Source of the DNA: Perkinsus olseni
Taxonomy: Eukaryota; Perkinsozoa; Perkinsida
Reading direction: 5' to 3'
NCBI GenBank assembly: GCA_013115125.1
Contig: JABANN010000585.1
Span: 1-20,129 of the forward strand
Length of the DNA stretch: 20,129 nt
Below the pieces are notes generated by a model that was not told the origin of the DNA, made no database searches, and saw only the letters and a list, made by a program, of their open reading frames with translations. The position numbers and the translations under genes were made by a program. This document shows, in pieces, positions 1 to 7,993 of this stretch; the first letter of the stretch is position 1, and each line of letters starts with the position of its first letter.

Positions 1-16
1 CGTGGAGAAATAATTT

Positions 17-36
17 GAACGAACGAACGAACGAAC
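17..36. repeat. GAAC tetranucleotide repeat
   Basis: Five direct copies of GAAC, seen directly. It is a short microsatellite with no sign of function. The Arg/Glu/Asn-rich plus-strand ORF over it is a product of the repeat. Confidence 0.9.
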
Positions 37-102
37 GCACAAAAAAGCGCAGAAGTGACAGTATATGCTCCGCTCGCTTCGCTCGCTCCGCAATTATCAC
101 GA

Positions 103-149
103 AGGTCACTTCGGGGAACAGCAGTTACTGCTGTTCCCCGAAGTGGCCT
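103..149. repeat. Near-perfect hairpin inverted repeat
   Basis: Arms 107-124 and 128-145 are perfect 18-base reverse complements around a 3-base loop (TTA). With one mismatch the stem extends to 103-149. It overlaps the last exon and stop codon of the possible minus-strand gene at 106-411, so it would fold in that mRNA near the stop. It could be a foldback relic or an RNA-level signal. Confidence 0.9.
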
Positions 150-411
150 CCGAAGCCACTACTGAGCAGTGGCAGGTCGACTAGGATGACGAAGTGTTAC
201 CAGAATTGGAATCTACCCGGCCACAGTCGAGCCAGACGGAGCCACTGCTGGTCACCATCGCCCACATTCCATTATGGGGAGCATATTCCAGATACTCGAT
301 GGTCTCGCCATTCATGATCGCCTTGCGGACACAACGGAGAAGCTGCGCCTGACAAGTTGATGCACTCACGGCGCGCAGCACTGCCACCATCAGCGCAATG
401 AAAGATGACAC
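106..411 (-). CDS. Possible small secreted protein, 3' part (two exons seen)
   Basis: Minus-strand reading with exons 411-201 and 161-106, joined by a 39-base GT-AG intron (200-162) in phase 1 and ending in TGA at 106-108. The upstream edge is a pyrimidine-rich acceptor (CTCTCTGTAG) just before 411, so the first exon is probably further upstream and was not found. The visible product begins with a hydrophobic stretch, SSFIALMVAVLRAVSAS, then CQAQLLRC and a body rich in aromatics and glycine (EYAPHNGMWAMV). It ends in a short Ser/Asn/Cys tail. Cysteines and the hydrophobic start suggest a secreted or membrane-associated peptide, but no family is recognised. The intron size matches several others in this window, which is the best support. 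Alternative: a chance open frame. Confidence 0.35.
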
Positions 412-952
412 CCTACAGAGAGATCGAGGGAGCAGTGGTTCGATGAGGGGTCGTTGCTATAACTACGTTGAGGAGTACCGCGATAAGGTATGAAACGAAT
501 CGGATCATACTGTATGATTCGTACAAGAGTCTTGTAACAAGACGTCATTTGATGAAAATCTCATCGATCGAGATGGACGCCGTTGAGCAAGTCATGCACC
601 AGACCAGCTAAACACGTTTTCGCTCAACAGCTCAGCGATAGATGACTCTCACCGCGCTCTCGGGCGGCCCGGGTCGATCACTCAGCATACATCGCTGTGA
701 CCGGGCTGTTGCATTACACGCTCTCCTCTCATCTTCGATAACAAGAAGCCACGAGCTGCTCGGTGGGAACAGAATGCAGAACTGAGCACAGTGGAGAACC
801 ACCCTTGCGTGGTGAATACACACTCGCTCACTCTCGGCCTGCTCCGGCAGCGTGTATCCCTTTCTCCGTCAGACGCTCGGGAGAGTTCTGATGCCATGTA
901 TAATGATTCTGAATAAAGGTCAAAATTACGACGTCCGGCGTTCTCTCGAACT
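412..952. other. No supportable gene
   Basis: Both strands were read. Short open frames exist but lack paired splice sites or protein-like composition. Any first exon of the minus-strand gene at 106-411 should lie here and was not identified. Confidence 0.5.
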
Positions 953-1052
953 NNNNNNNNNNNNNNNNNNNNNNNNNNNNNNNNNNNNNNNNNNNNNNNN
1001 NNNNNNNNNNNNNNNNNNNNNNNNNNNNNNNNNNNNNNNNNNNNNNNNNNNN
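953..1052. other. Assembly gap (100 N)
   Basis: A run of exactly 100 N, the usual placeholder for a gap of unknown size. It directly abuts a pentanucleotide repeat, the likely reason assembly failed. ORFs that cross it are not real. Confidence 0.98.
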
Positions 1053-1130
1053 GCACTGCACTGCACTGCACTGCACTGCACTGCACTGCACTGCACTGCA
1101 CTGCACTGCACTGCACTGCACTGCACTGCA
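1053..1130. repeat. GCACT pentanucleotide microsatellite
   Basis: About 15.6 uninterrupted copies of GCACT run from the gap edge to 1130. True length is unknown because the left side is lost in the N run. Because the unit contains no stop in any frame, it opens ORFs on both strands (Ala-Leu-His-Cys-Thr or Gln-Cys-Ser-Ala-Val repeats), which are artefacts. Confidence 0.95.
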
Positions 1131-1219
1131 GCGGCTGCAGCTGAGAAGACATAATCGCGAGCGGGCCGCGCTCTGATCCGTTAGGAGCCGTTAATTAACA
1201 AAGCAACTCATGGGAGAAA

Positions 1220-2969
1220 TTACACAAGCCAATCTAGTAACAGTAACGACAGTGCAGAACCAACAAACCACGTGACTATGTAGCACGCATACGACTGGTG
1301 GGCTCTCGCCTTCATCAACTGGTCCCCTGCTGAGGAAACATACGCCGTAGAGTCTCGTGCAGCCGAGTGAATCTGAGGGTACTATAATAAAGCCAAGAAC
1401 GAGTTATTCCTTCTGCCAGAGTTGAACGGCGATCAGAGTCTCTGATTCAGAGAAGTCTCCGCTCGCGAAATGAATAACCACTTGAGGAAGCTATCTTCAT
1501 TCAACGGTTGCCTTGAATCGGAAGGATAAACTCTTACTTTGACGTTATTGAACTATTCGATTATTTATTTACTAAACTTAGCTAATAGTTTTAGCTCAAA
1601 TTCTCAAATTTCCAAGACGAAGAAATCTCCTCGCTCGAGCAATGAGAATAAACAGACAAGGACGATTACTCCTCCTATTTGTTCCATCTGCTCGTCCACT
1701 TTCGTCCCCATCACCCCCACCACGTGGCTCAGCTCCTCCACTTTATGCTGTGTGGTTCTCGCCTGAAAAATGTCCAACGATCGTCATATTCACGCAGTTC
1801 TTGGTGATACGTGATCGAGTTCATTGGTATAGGTAGCCAGTAGCATCTGGCTTTCCATTTCGAGGCCAGCGTCACCGGGTCGTTCGCTGGTCAGGGAGGA
1901 CTGATCATCGAAGCTGAAAGAGGAAAAGGATCAGAATAACACAGTTCCACCGAGAGGAGGATAAACTCCGTCGAGCATCCGCTCGAGAGACGCACAATGC
2001 GCGGCACCCGTAGCGTAGACCCGAAAAGAATGCACGAGTTTCCTATCATGCGGCAAGTAACCAACAGTGTTGGTCCAACACCCCAGTCCACAAATCAGAC
2101 CCTTTCCAAGGATAGCGCCCTAGTCCGACTGGTTGGGTTCGCCTCAGAGACCACCATGTCATGAAGTCCATGACCCATTTGGTATAGAGCCGATGCAAGC
2201 CAGCAACATCGTGCATGGCTTGCCAATATGTCACCTTGTATTAGGCAAAACATCGATAGGTTTCCCTTGCCCATCTTGCTCCGCTTTGGATCTCCTTAAC
2301 TCTTGTAGTCGTGCAGCTTCCTTCTCCAGAGCAACTGGGTCAACCTCGTACCTGCCAGATACATCGGATTCTATTCGAAAACTTCAGAAAGCCAGAAAAT
2401 TAGAAAAATGATTATTTTAAAATCCCGAAAATTTGAAATGTCCACTTTTCGAGATAAAAGCGGCGACACAGTCTTTGCCTAAGAGGACGCCAGTAACTCG
2501 TCTCAAGCAAACTCAATTTACCAACGTTCATTGGCCGCGGGAAATTTTCGCCGCGAATGAAATTCGTATTCCGAATCACGGGGTGGAGGGCGCGTGTTCC
2601 GCACTGCCTTGGCGGAAAGCAGTTGCACTTCATTGAAGCTAGTGCATATCGCAATTGAACCTCAACGCAAAGCTGACATGTCCTGGGGGCAGAAGGACAA
2701 AAAATAGATCGCAATCTCTTCCGCACCCGGCTGTTGATGTTCATCTCAGTCAGAAAAGCTTGCTCCGGTGTGTTTCCCATCACCAGGAGGCGGGATGCAG
2801 GCCGGTTCCCACTCCTGTATTCGTTTCTTCTGTGTAGGACATGCTTCGACCACGCATCGAAAGACACGGGTACAGAGTCACGCGAACACTTTTCAATCAA
2901 ACTCGCCGGAATTCTCGGCGTCCCATTCCGCGATGCTCCAGTAGCGGTAGATAGTATGCTAGCGATCAT
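1220..2969 (-). CDS. STX18: Syntaxin-18/Ufe1-type Qa-SNARE (ER t-SNARE)
   Basis: Tail-anchored Qa-SNARE; this family acts at the ER in fusion of Golgi-derived vesicles. Exons read on the minus strand: an N-terminal part within 2969-2412 (inner boundaries unresolved), then 2370 or 2381 to 2235, 1913-1811, 1762-1670 and 1381-1220 (stop TAA). Introns are 321, 48 and 288 bases, with matching phases (2, 0, 0). From ESQMLL in exon 1913-1811 to KV in exon 1762-1670, 37 residues align without gaps to human STX18 as I remember it, sharing E, Q, L, D, R, V, E, S, K, V at the same spacing. VDEQMEQIGG then YPQI crosses an intron and aligns ungapped with the ionic-layer region; the Q of VDEQ is the likely zero-layer residue. 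The C-terminus is a membrane segment ending SALSLLLLDWLV, close to the family's SLLFLDW ending. The N-terminal part (AWSKHVLHRRNEY, then MGNTPEQAFL) resembles the syntaxin-18 N-terminal helical domain. The first exon may be missing. Confidence 0.75.
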
Positions 2970-2973
2970 CGAG

Positions 2974-3159
2974 TCAGTCTCTTTGTGGGTAGAACCACAA
3001 GAAGGTAGGGAGTTCAGGGAAGGTCAGATGGCGAAAGATTCGGCCCCAAAGTTTGCGGTTCGGCGCCAAAACCCCGAGATTAATCCTTCGAGAAGCCGCC
3101 GGTGAGGTTTTGAGTCCAAACGTAATACCGACAAACTCGTACTCATCGGTCGTCAACAT
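2974..3159 (-). mobile_element. Possible reverse-transcriptase scrap of an LTR-type element (fossil)
   Basis: The minus-strand frame begins TTDEYEFVGITFGLKTSP, which resembles the reverse transcriptase segment that precedes the catalytic YxDD box (consensus near YEFxxMPFGLxxAP). Only this short piece is recognisable. It is a broken fragment, with no terminal repeats or other element parts seen nearby. A chance resemblance cannot be excluded. Confidence 0.3.
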
Positions 3160-3931
3160 GCATCATTCGCGAAGTCGGCCCCTCGATGATCGAACTGGGT
3201 CCACTCAGTGGACTCCACTGCGTAGGATCCTTTAGCCTCCATAGCACCCTCGCGACTACTTCATTTCGACAGTATTGAAGACTTCCGCTTCACTTTCTGC
3301 CATTGCGGTACCCCTTCCCGCCATTGCAGTAACCGCAAACTGCAATGCAGTTTACGCAAGTCGTCAGAGTCGAGTTGCTTCTATAGCCATCGACCAGTCG
3401 GTTCCCCTCATGGCCGCCGGCGAGTCGGTTTCGCCTGACTGGCGGCTAGTCCTTGCTGGGCCTTAGAGGATCTTCGTCGTCGAGTGGCTTCATAGTCTCA
3501 AGTTGAGACTCTCAACAGTCACGAGCTTAATCATGCACTATCAAGGGAAGAACAACCCTTTTGAGATATCACGGAGTAGCCGGGACCAAGAAACTTATTA
3601 GTCATGGTGCATTGCCCATCAACAATGAGCGCTGCTCAATAATCATGGTACAAGCCACTGCCTCAGCGAGAGAACGGCCGCTTGAACTGTTCCAGTCTCC
3701 AGGGGGTGGTCAATGACCGATGGTCATCAACGTTCCCGTCAATAGTCGACCGCATAGCTAGGCTCTTGTGGTCACCACTCCCACCAACCGTTTCGCTTCC
3801 GACGCAGCCACTGAGCCTCAAGCCGGATGGCGAGCGACATTGGAGGAAGGGTTGCGACTCGCAACTTGCGAGCTAAACAGCGCTAGCAAAGTTACCCCAG
3901 TACCATCAAGTCGCCTGAGCTGTAAATTTTA
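3160..3931. other. No supportable gene
   Basis: Both strands were read. There are short open frames and small perfect palindromes (for example GTCTCAAGTTGAGAC near 3495 and AACTGCAATGCAGTT near 3340), but no exon with paired splice sites and no recognisable protein. Confidence 0.5.
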
Positions 3932-5073
3932 CTAGTTTTCCCGCCACGAGTTTCCCTGATCCATTTTTCTGCAGAAAAAAGCACGGGATACGTGTTGAGC
4001 TCGCAGTAGAAGGCACGAGCCTTCAGAAGCCCCCCCCCCCCTCCTCGTTGACAACACACCGGCGGCCTGAAGCCGCATATCTCATCGGTACTCCCGAGTC
4101 GGGAGTACCGACACTACCTTTGTTCTCTTTCACTCGAAACTCTATGCTTATACATCTGCCACTGCCTCGCCTCATCATCAAGTGCCTTCAATCGACCAGC
4201 AAGTATCTCCTTCACGGATCGATAGAAGGCTGGAGAGGAACTGACATACAATTTCACTTAGATGCAAATTACACAGCAATCTATCCAATAGAACCATTCA
4301 AATCAAGCCTTCCAGTTTACTGCCTACTCCGCCACAATGGCGGATGAGCACGTTCACTCTTACCAGGCTAACAGTGTAACCACTTCGCCAATGGCGCACC
4401 AGTGCCAGCACCAGCGCGCCAATGGCATCTCGTCACAACGAGACCACACTCGAAAGAAACCGCGCTACTACCCCTTCAGCCTCCGGCCTTGCTCCTTCAG
4501 CAACGCACCAAGATCATCAATAGCAGTACCGGCTTTCTCCCGGGCATCGGCCGCTTCATCCTTGAATCCCGAACTCGGTGTCTTCCCGGCTCGCCAGGTC
4601 GATCGATCCGTTGCCAGATTCGCTGATACCGCTGCTATCAGATCCGCCGTTTTGTTCACCTGCATCAGCCACACTGTTTCCTCTGACCAGCTCTAATTCT
4701 AGCGGTAACTTTCAGCCACAATGACCTCCATTATTCTTATCGCTATTCATGTTGAGACTTCCGCTCAGCGCAAAACGACAAATGATGAGTGTGATACGCG
4801 ACGATTCCCGGAATGCCTCCGTCGAGGTCAGAATTCTACTGAGCAATTTCTTATCAGTCATCGACCTTCTATGACCTCTCAGTTACTACTCCCACTCGAG
4901 CTTTCACTAGCGTTAGGACACCAACGCGCAGCCGCGCTCTCCCAGCGAGGAAGTATCATTACCTGCTCGTGTAATGGACTAGAATCGGGCATTTCAAGAA
5001 GCGGTGATAGGCGGATGGGGTTCCCTGTCAAGTCGCTAATATAATGCTCAAATCTCCCGGTCACTTCGACCAT
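3932..5073 (-). CDS. Unrecognised 152-residue helical protein, four exons
   Basis: Exons on the minus strand: 5073-4963, 4659-4472, 4240-4118 and 3968-3932 (stop TAG at 3932-3934). Introns are 303, 231 and 149 bases, all GT-AG, with phases 0, 2 and 2 that match exactly; the exons total 459 bases, 152 codons plus stop. The last acceptor has a strong pyrimidine run (TTTTTTCTGCAG). The start ATG at 5073 opens MVEVTGRFEHYISDL. Exon 2 carries DEAADAREKAG and LLKEQGRRLK, exon 3 AFYRSVKEILAGRLKALDDE and a charged segment ending HRVSSEREQ, and exon 4 a short polar tail ending NSWREN. The middle and end are rich in A, E, K, R and L and probably form helices or a coiled coil. No signal peptide, membrane segment or catalytic motif is visible and I do not recognise the family. 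Intron 1 contains alternative open stretches, so an extra exon is possible. Confidence 0.6.
4030..4111. repeat. C12 run and 13-base-arm palindrome inside an intron
   Basis: Positions 4030-4041 are twelve C in a row. Positions 4085-4111 form a palindrome with 13-base perfect arms (TCGGTACTCCCGA and its complement) around a single G. Both sit inside the last intron (4117-3969) of the minus-strand gene at 3932-5073, so its pre-mRNA would carry a G12 run and a stem-loop just after the donor. Confidence 0.9.
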
Positions 5074-5960
5074 GATACAAGTGATAAAATAAAACTGAAA
5101 ACTCGAGTCTGGACGGAAACATCGACTAGTTTTATCACCATTTTCGAAACTCCATCTAAGGTGGACTACGAATAACATTATACTCCCTCTTCCCTAAGCA
5201 TCCGCCGTCGTTCGCATACGTACCCTCCATAGCTTTGCCGATGTCAGAGGTTATTCTCTCCCTCATCCTCCCACTCGACGAAGTTATGATCCATCAAAGC
5301 AGCATGAGTTCCCACGAAACGCAAATTGATTGAGAACTCGCAAACACGACCCTCTGTGTTGGAAAAAACTACAGCATCGTTCTGTTAGGACATCACGTCA
5401 CGAAATTTCGCTCCGCCGATTGAGCCGATCGGCTTCTTCGTAGTAGCCGCTAAGGAGGTTGAGGACAGAGGACGCCAGAGATACCCCTATTATCTGACAA
5501 AGGGGATTGGCGGAGCCAATTAGCAACGTCTTAACGTCAGTTCGGATCGGGGAAATCTCCTGGCCGCGGAGAGTTCATGGAAGCACCGAATGATCACATT
5601 TCACGGACCGTTTCGAGAGGTCTTGACCGACATGCAAAGATGAGGCCACTATGCCACATGCAAAAATGAGGCCACGCGCTAATCCCGTTAATAGATAACC
5701 TATGAATACTAATAAATGAACGATGAATTGATACGACTAGTATATAAAGTCAATACCGAATACCAATGCTTCCCCGCACCCATCGCCTCACTACCTGTGT
5801 GCCAGTCAGCCGCGGTCGGTACAGGAATGACGTCGTGCTACCGGCAAAGGCGCCGCCCAAGAGGCACGCCGGGATGGCTGAAAGAAAAGCAAGATTCTTG
5901 ATTCGGATGTCCACTATTGTCACTGCATCAGACTCTCCCCACCGTCCGCAATAAACTTTT
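5074..5960. other. No firm gene; weak TATA-like site
   Basis: Both strands were read. A TATATAAAG motif at about 5740-5748 precedes a 62-codon open frame (5766-5954) with a basic composition, but no splice sites or family support it. A short minus-strand frame at 5266-5224 (MRERITSDIGKAME) ends at a good GTACGT donor and could be a stray first exon, but no acceptor of matching phase was found. Confidence 0.4.
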
Positions 5961-5964
5961 ACAC

Positions 5965-6447
5965 TGGCACGCTATCATCATATTTTTGCTACTTTTACTA
6001 CCACAACCTCTCCTATCAGCATTTATGCCGTAGAACACTATTAAACGTACGAGGCATTACTATTCATGTGNNNNNNNNNNNNNNNNNNNNNNNNNNNNNN
6101 NNNNNNNNNNNNNNNNNNNNNNNNNNNNNNNNNNNNNNNNNNNNNNNNNNNNNNNNNNNNNNNNNNNNNGAGTGTCATCCATCCACACTACACTGTCCAC
6201 ACTATCACCATGTTTTTGCTACTTTTACTACCACAACCTCTCATCACCATTTTGGTTGCACAATACTATCGAAGAAACGTACGAGGCATTACTATTCATG
6301 TGAGTGTCATCCATCCACACTACACTGTCCACACTATCACCATGTTTTTGCTACTTTTACTACCACAACCTCTCTCATCACCATTTTGGTTGCACAATAC
6401 TATCGAAGAAACGTACGAGGCATTACCATTCATATGAGTGTCATCCA
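5965..6447. repeat. 132-base minisatellite interrupted by an assembly gap
   Basis: Unit boundaries at 6170, 6302 and 6436 give one 132-base copy and one 134-base copy (two extra bases) that are nearly identical, followed by a 12-base partial copy. A diverged partial copy lies at about 5970-6070, left of the gap, so copies were probably collapsed or lost in it. The unit has an open 44-codon frame, but the composition is not protein-like and the 134-base copy changes frame, so it is taken as non-coding satellite. Confidence 0.9.
6071..6169. other. Assembly gap (about 100 N)
   Basis: A run of N inside the 132-base minisatellite. The number of repeat units here is therefore unknown. Confidence 0.98.
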
Positions 6448-6470
6448 TAAGGGAATACCTCGAATAAAAC

Positions 6471-6683
6471 ATGAGGAACATCCACAGGCCGCCGAGGCCC
6501 GAGCACTTCGCGACGTGCAGCATACCACGACCGACAGAGAATCTGAATACAAATCTTTACAGACACGACTACCAGAGAGAACGTGTGCTTGTGAGATGGA
6601 CAACATACGATCAGTTCCTGCAGCTTAAAGGCTCCCAAATCCAAGATTTGAAGAACTATTTGAAAATCACTCCGAAAAAATGA
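6471..6683 (+). CDS. Doubtful 70-codon ORF after the minisatellite
   Basis: An ATG-to-TGA frame that starts MRNIHRPPRPEHFATCS and ends in a charged, helix-like stretch (QIQDLKNYLKITPKK). A second frame over the same bases is also open and protein-like (HEEHPQAAEARALRDVQ). I cannot choose between them, and either could be one exon of a larger gene. No family is recognised. Confidence 0.25.
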   Translation: MRNIHRPPRPEHFATCSIPRPTENLNTNLYRHDYQRERVLVRWTTYDQFLQLKGSQIQDLKNYLKITPKK

Positions 6684-6762
6684 ATGGAAAATTACCGAAA
6701 GCTTTGACGAGTCAGTCCAATAGCCACACCACGTCACGGTGTAAAGCAGTCGATGATATGCT

Positions 6763-7098
6763 ATGGAGGGACCAACCATCCTTTCCCCACCGCGCTTTCG
6801 AAGCTTAGGCTATCTTCCCATTGGCTACTACCTCCCGTCCACTCGCCGGGCACATGCGACCGACGATGCCGTGACTAGGCCGAGACACATACCAGCAGTA
6901 AGGCCTCGGAAAAGTCCTTCGCCGCTTCGCTCCGCGGGACTTCGAAGTGAGGGAGGCGAGCGAATTCGGATGACGGGACCTACGACAGAGACCATCGTTG
7001 TAGTCCGCAGCTTGCCGAGGCGAAATTATATGCTCTCAATGAGGAATTCCCTTGGAATTTCGCTACGGTTGTGGCGAAGACCACAACCGAAAAAATAA
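6763..7098 (+). CDS. Doubtful 111-codon basic ORF
   Basis: An ATG-to-TAA frame giving a protein rich in Arg, Pro and Ser (ends RLWRRPQPKK), with no domain or signal recognised. It contains a small hairpin at its 3' end (7066-7089). Its length is long for chance in this window, but no splice sites or neighbours support it. Confidence 0.25.
   Translation: MEGPTILSPPRFRSLGYLPIGYYLPSTRRAHATDDAVTRPRHIPAVRPRKSPSPLRSAGLRSEGGERIRMTGPTTETIVVVRSLPRRNYMLSMRNSLGISLRLWRRPQPKK
7066..7089. repeat. Small perfect hairpin followed by an A run
   Basis: Nine-base arms CGGTTGTGG and CCACAACCG around a six-base loop, followed by AAAAAA. On the minus strand this reads as a T run before the stem. Only the structure is certain. 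Confidence 0.8.
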
Positions 7099-7441
7099 GT
7101 GCATTCCGCTTAGCCGTAAAACTTCAGTACCAAACCATTCGTTACATATCATAACGATACCATCATCATCATGAATGATATGACTTTAATGATATTGGTA
7201 TAATGATTATGGCATAGTCATTATTCCATGGTCAATCTCAAAAATTTCCCAAGACTTTAAACCCTAAAAATTAGGAAACAGATTCTCTGAGACTTGTGCT
7301 GTGATTCTCACAAAGACTGCTGTTGGTCGTTTTTCATAGAACTGTATCTCCTATGTTCGTGAGAATTCGACACCGATTCAATAATTTCATATTACTCTGT
7401 CACCTTCGGAAATTTTCCGGGGCAAAAGTTACCGGGGCACG
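7099..7441. other. AT-rich spacer, no gene seen
   Basis: A low-complexity AT-rich stretch at about 7140-7235 has repeated CAT/ATGAT motifs and short imperfect inverted repeats. No coding frame is supportable on either strand. Confidence 0.5.
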
Positions 7442-7874
7442 TTACCTCACTGAAGAATTAATTGGAGGTTTCGACGGATATGAGGTTGGGTTACTCTGAC
7501 CAGTACTACCGTTCTTGCCCTTCCGATCAGCCTCCTCTCGTACACGCTTCTCTTCAGCCGATTCCCACCCTAAGAATGGCATAGATCGGAAATGCCATAA
7601 CTGAAAGTGCAAAACAGTCCACAAAAATACGACGGAGCGATGCGATATCTGGCGCAAGATTACCGCAGTGTGAATGGAACAAACCTTCACTAGTGAACCC
7701 TCATGATGAAGACACAACCGAAGAAAGTAGTTTAATAAGGCTTCATAAACTACTTTCTTTGGTTGTGTTTAGTCTCATCGGTCGCCGCTGACGCGGGGCG
7801 ATGGGTTCACGCCCGTAAAGCCTGGCACTAAGTTTTGAGTCGGTGTTGGAAAAGTATTCATGGTCAAGCCACAT
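7442..7874 (-). CDS. Unrecognised 82-residue basic protein, two exons
   Basis: Exon 1 is 7874-7754 (ATG at 7874-7872) and exon 2 is 7569-7442 (stop TAA). The 184-base intron (7753-7570) has GTAGTT and TTCTTAG ends with matching phase 1. Exon 1 reads MWLDHEYFSNTDSKL and continues with LYGREPIAPRQRRPMRL; exon 2 is charged then polar (WESAEEKRVREEADRKGK, then PTSYPSKPPINSS). It has no membrane segment or signal. It starts 119 bases from the divergent start codon of the large plus-strand gene, so the two may share a promoter. A competing model uses a GTAAGT donor near 7916 and a different frame (NFRSSALVNPR, then LPGFTGVNPSPR). I slightly prefer the first. Confidence 0.4.
7712..7768. repeat. 23-base-pair stem-loop across a splice donor
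   Basis: Arms 7712-7734 and 7746-7768 are reverse complements over 23 bases with one mismatch, around an 11-base loop. On the minus strand the stem contains the proposed donor site (GT at 7753-7752) of the gene at 7442-7874, so in its pre-mRNA the donor would be base-paired. Confidence 0.9.
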
Positions 7875-7993
7875 GCGTCGCGTTACAGTGGTTAGTATCC
7901 ATAACTTACGGCGAGGATTCACTAGCGCGGACGATCGGAAATTATGAACGCCACTGAGCAGTGAGGATCTTTTTATTCGCAGTGCAGGAGCCC
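7875..7993. promoter_or_regulatory. Candidate bidirectional promoter
   Basis: A 119-base interval separates two divergent start codons, 7874 on the minus strand and 7994 on the plus strand. No TATA box or known element is clear. The call rests only on gene geometry and depends on both start assignments. Confidence 0.35.

Noticed and set aside
682-1154. ORFs on both strands across the first N gap and the GCACT repeat
   Set aside because: They depend on N translated as X and on a stop-free microsatellite.
4048-4347. Plus-strand 99-codon ORF
   Set aside because: It overlaps a palindrome and the antisense of the well-supported exon 4240-4118; it has no start context or splice support.
5766-5954. 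62-codon basic ORF after a TATA-like motif
   Set aside because: No family, no splice site and no second line of evidence; noted only as a weak possibility.
6066-6628. ORFs of 123 and 186 codons across the second gap
   Set aside because: They consist of N plus minisatellite units; the unit copies differ by two bases and break the frame.
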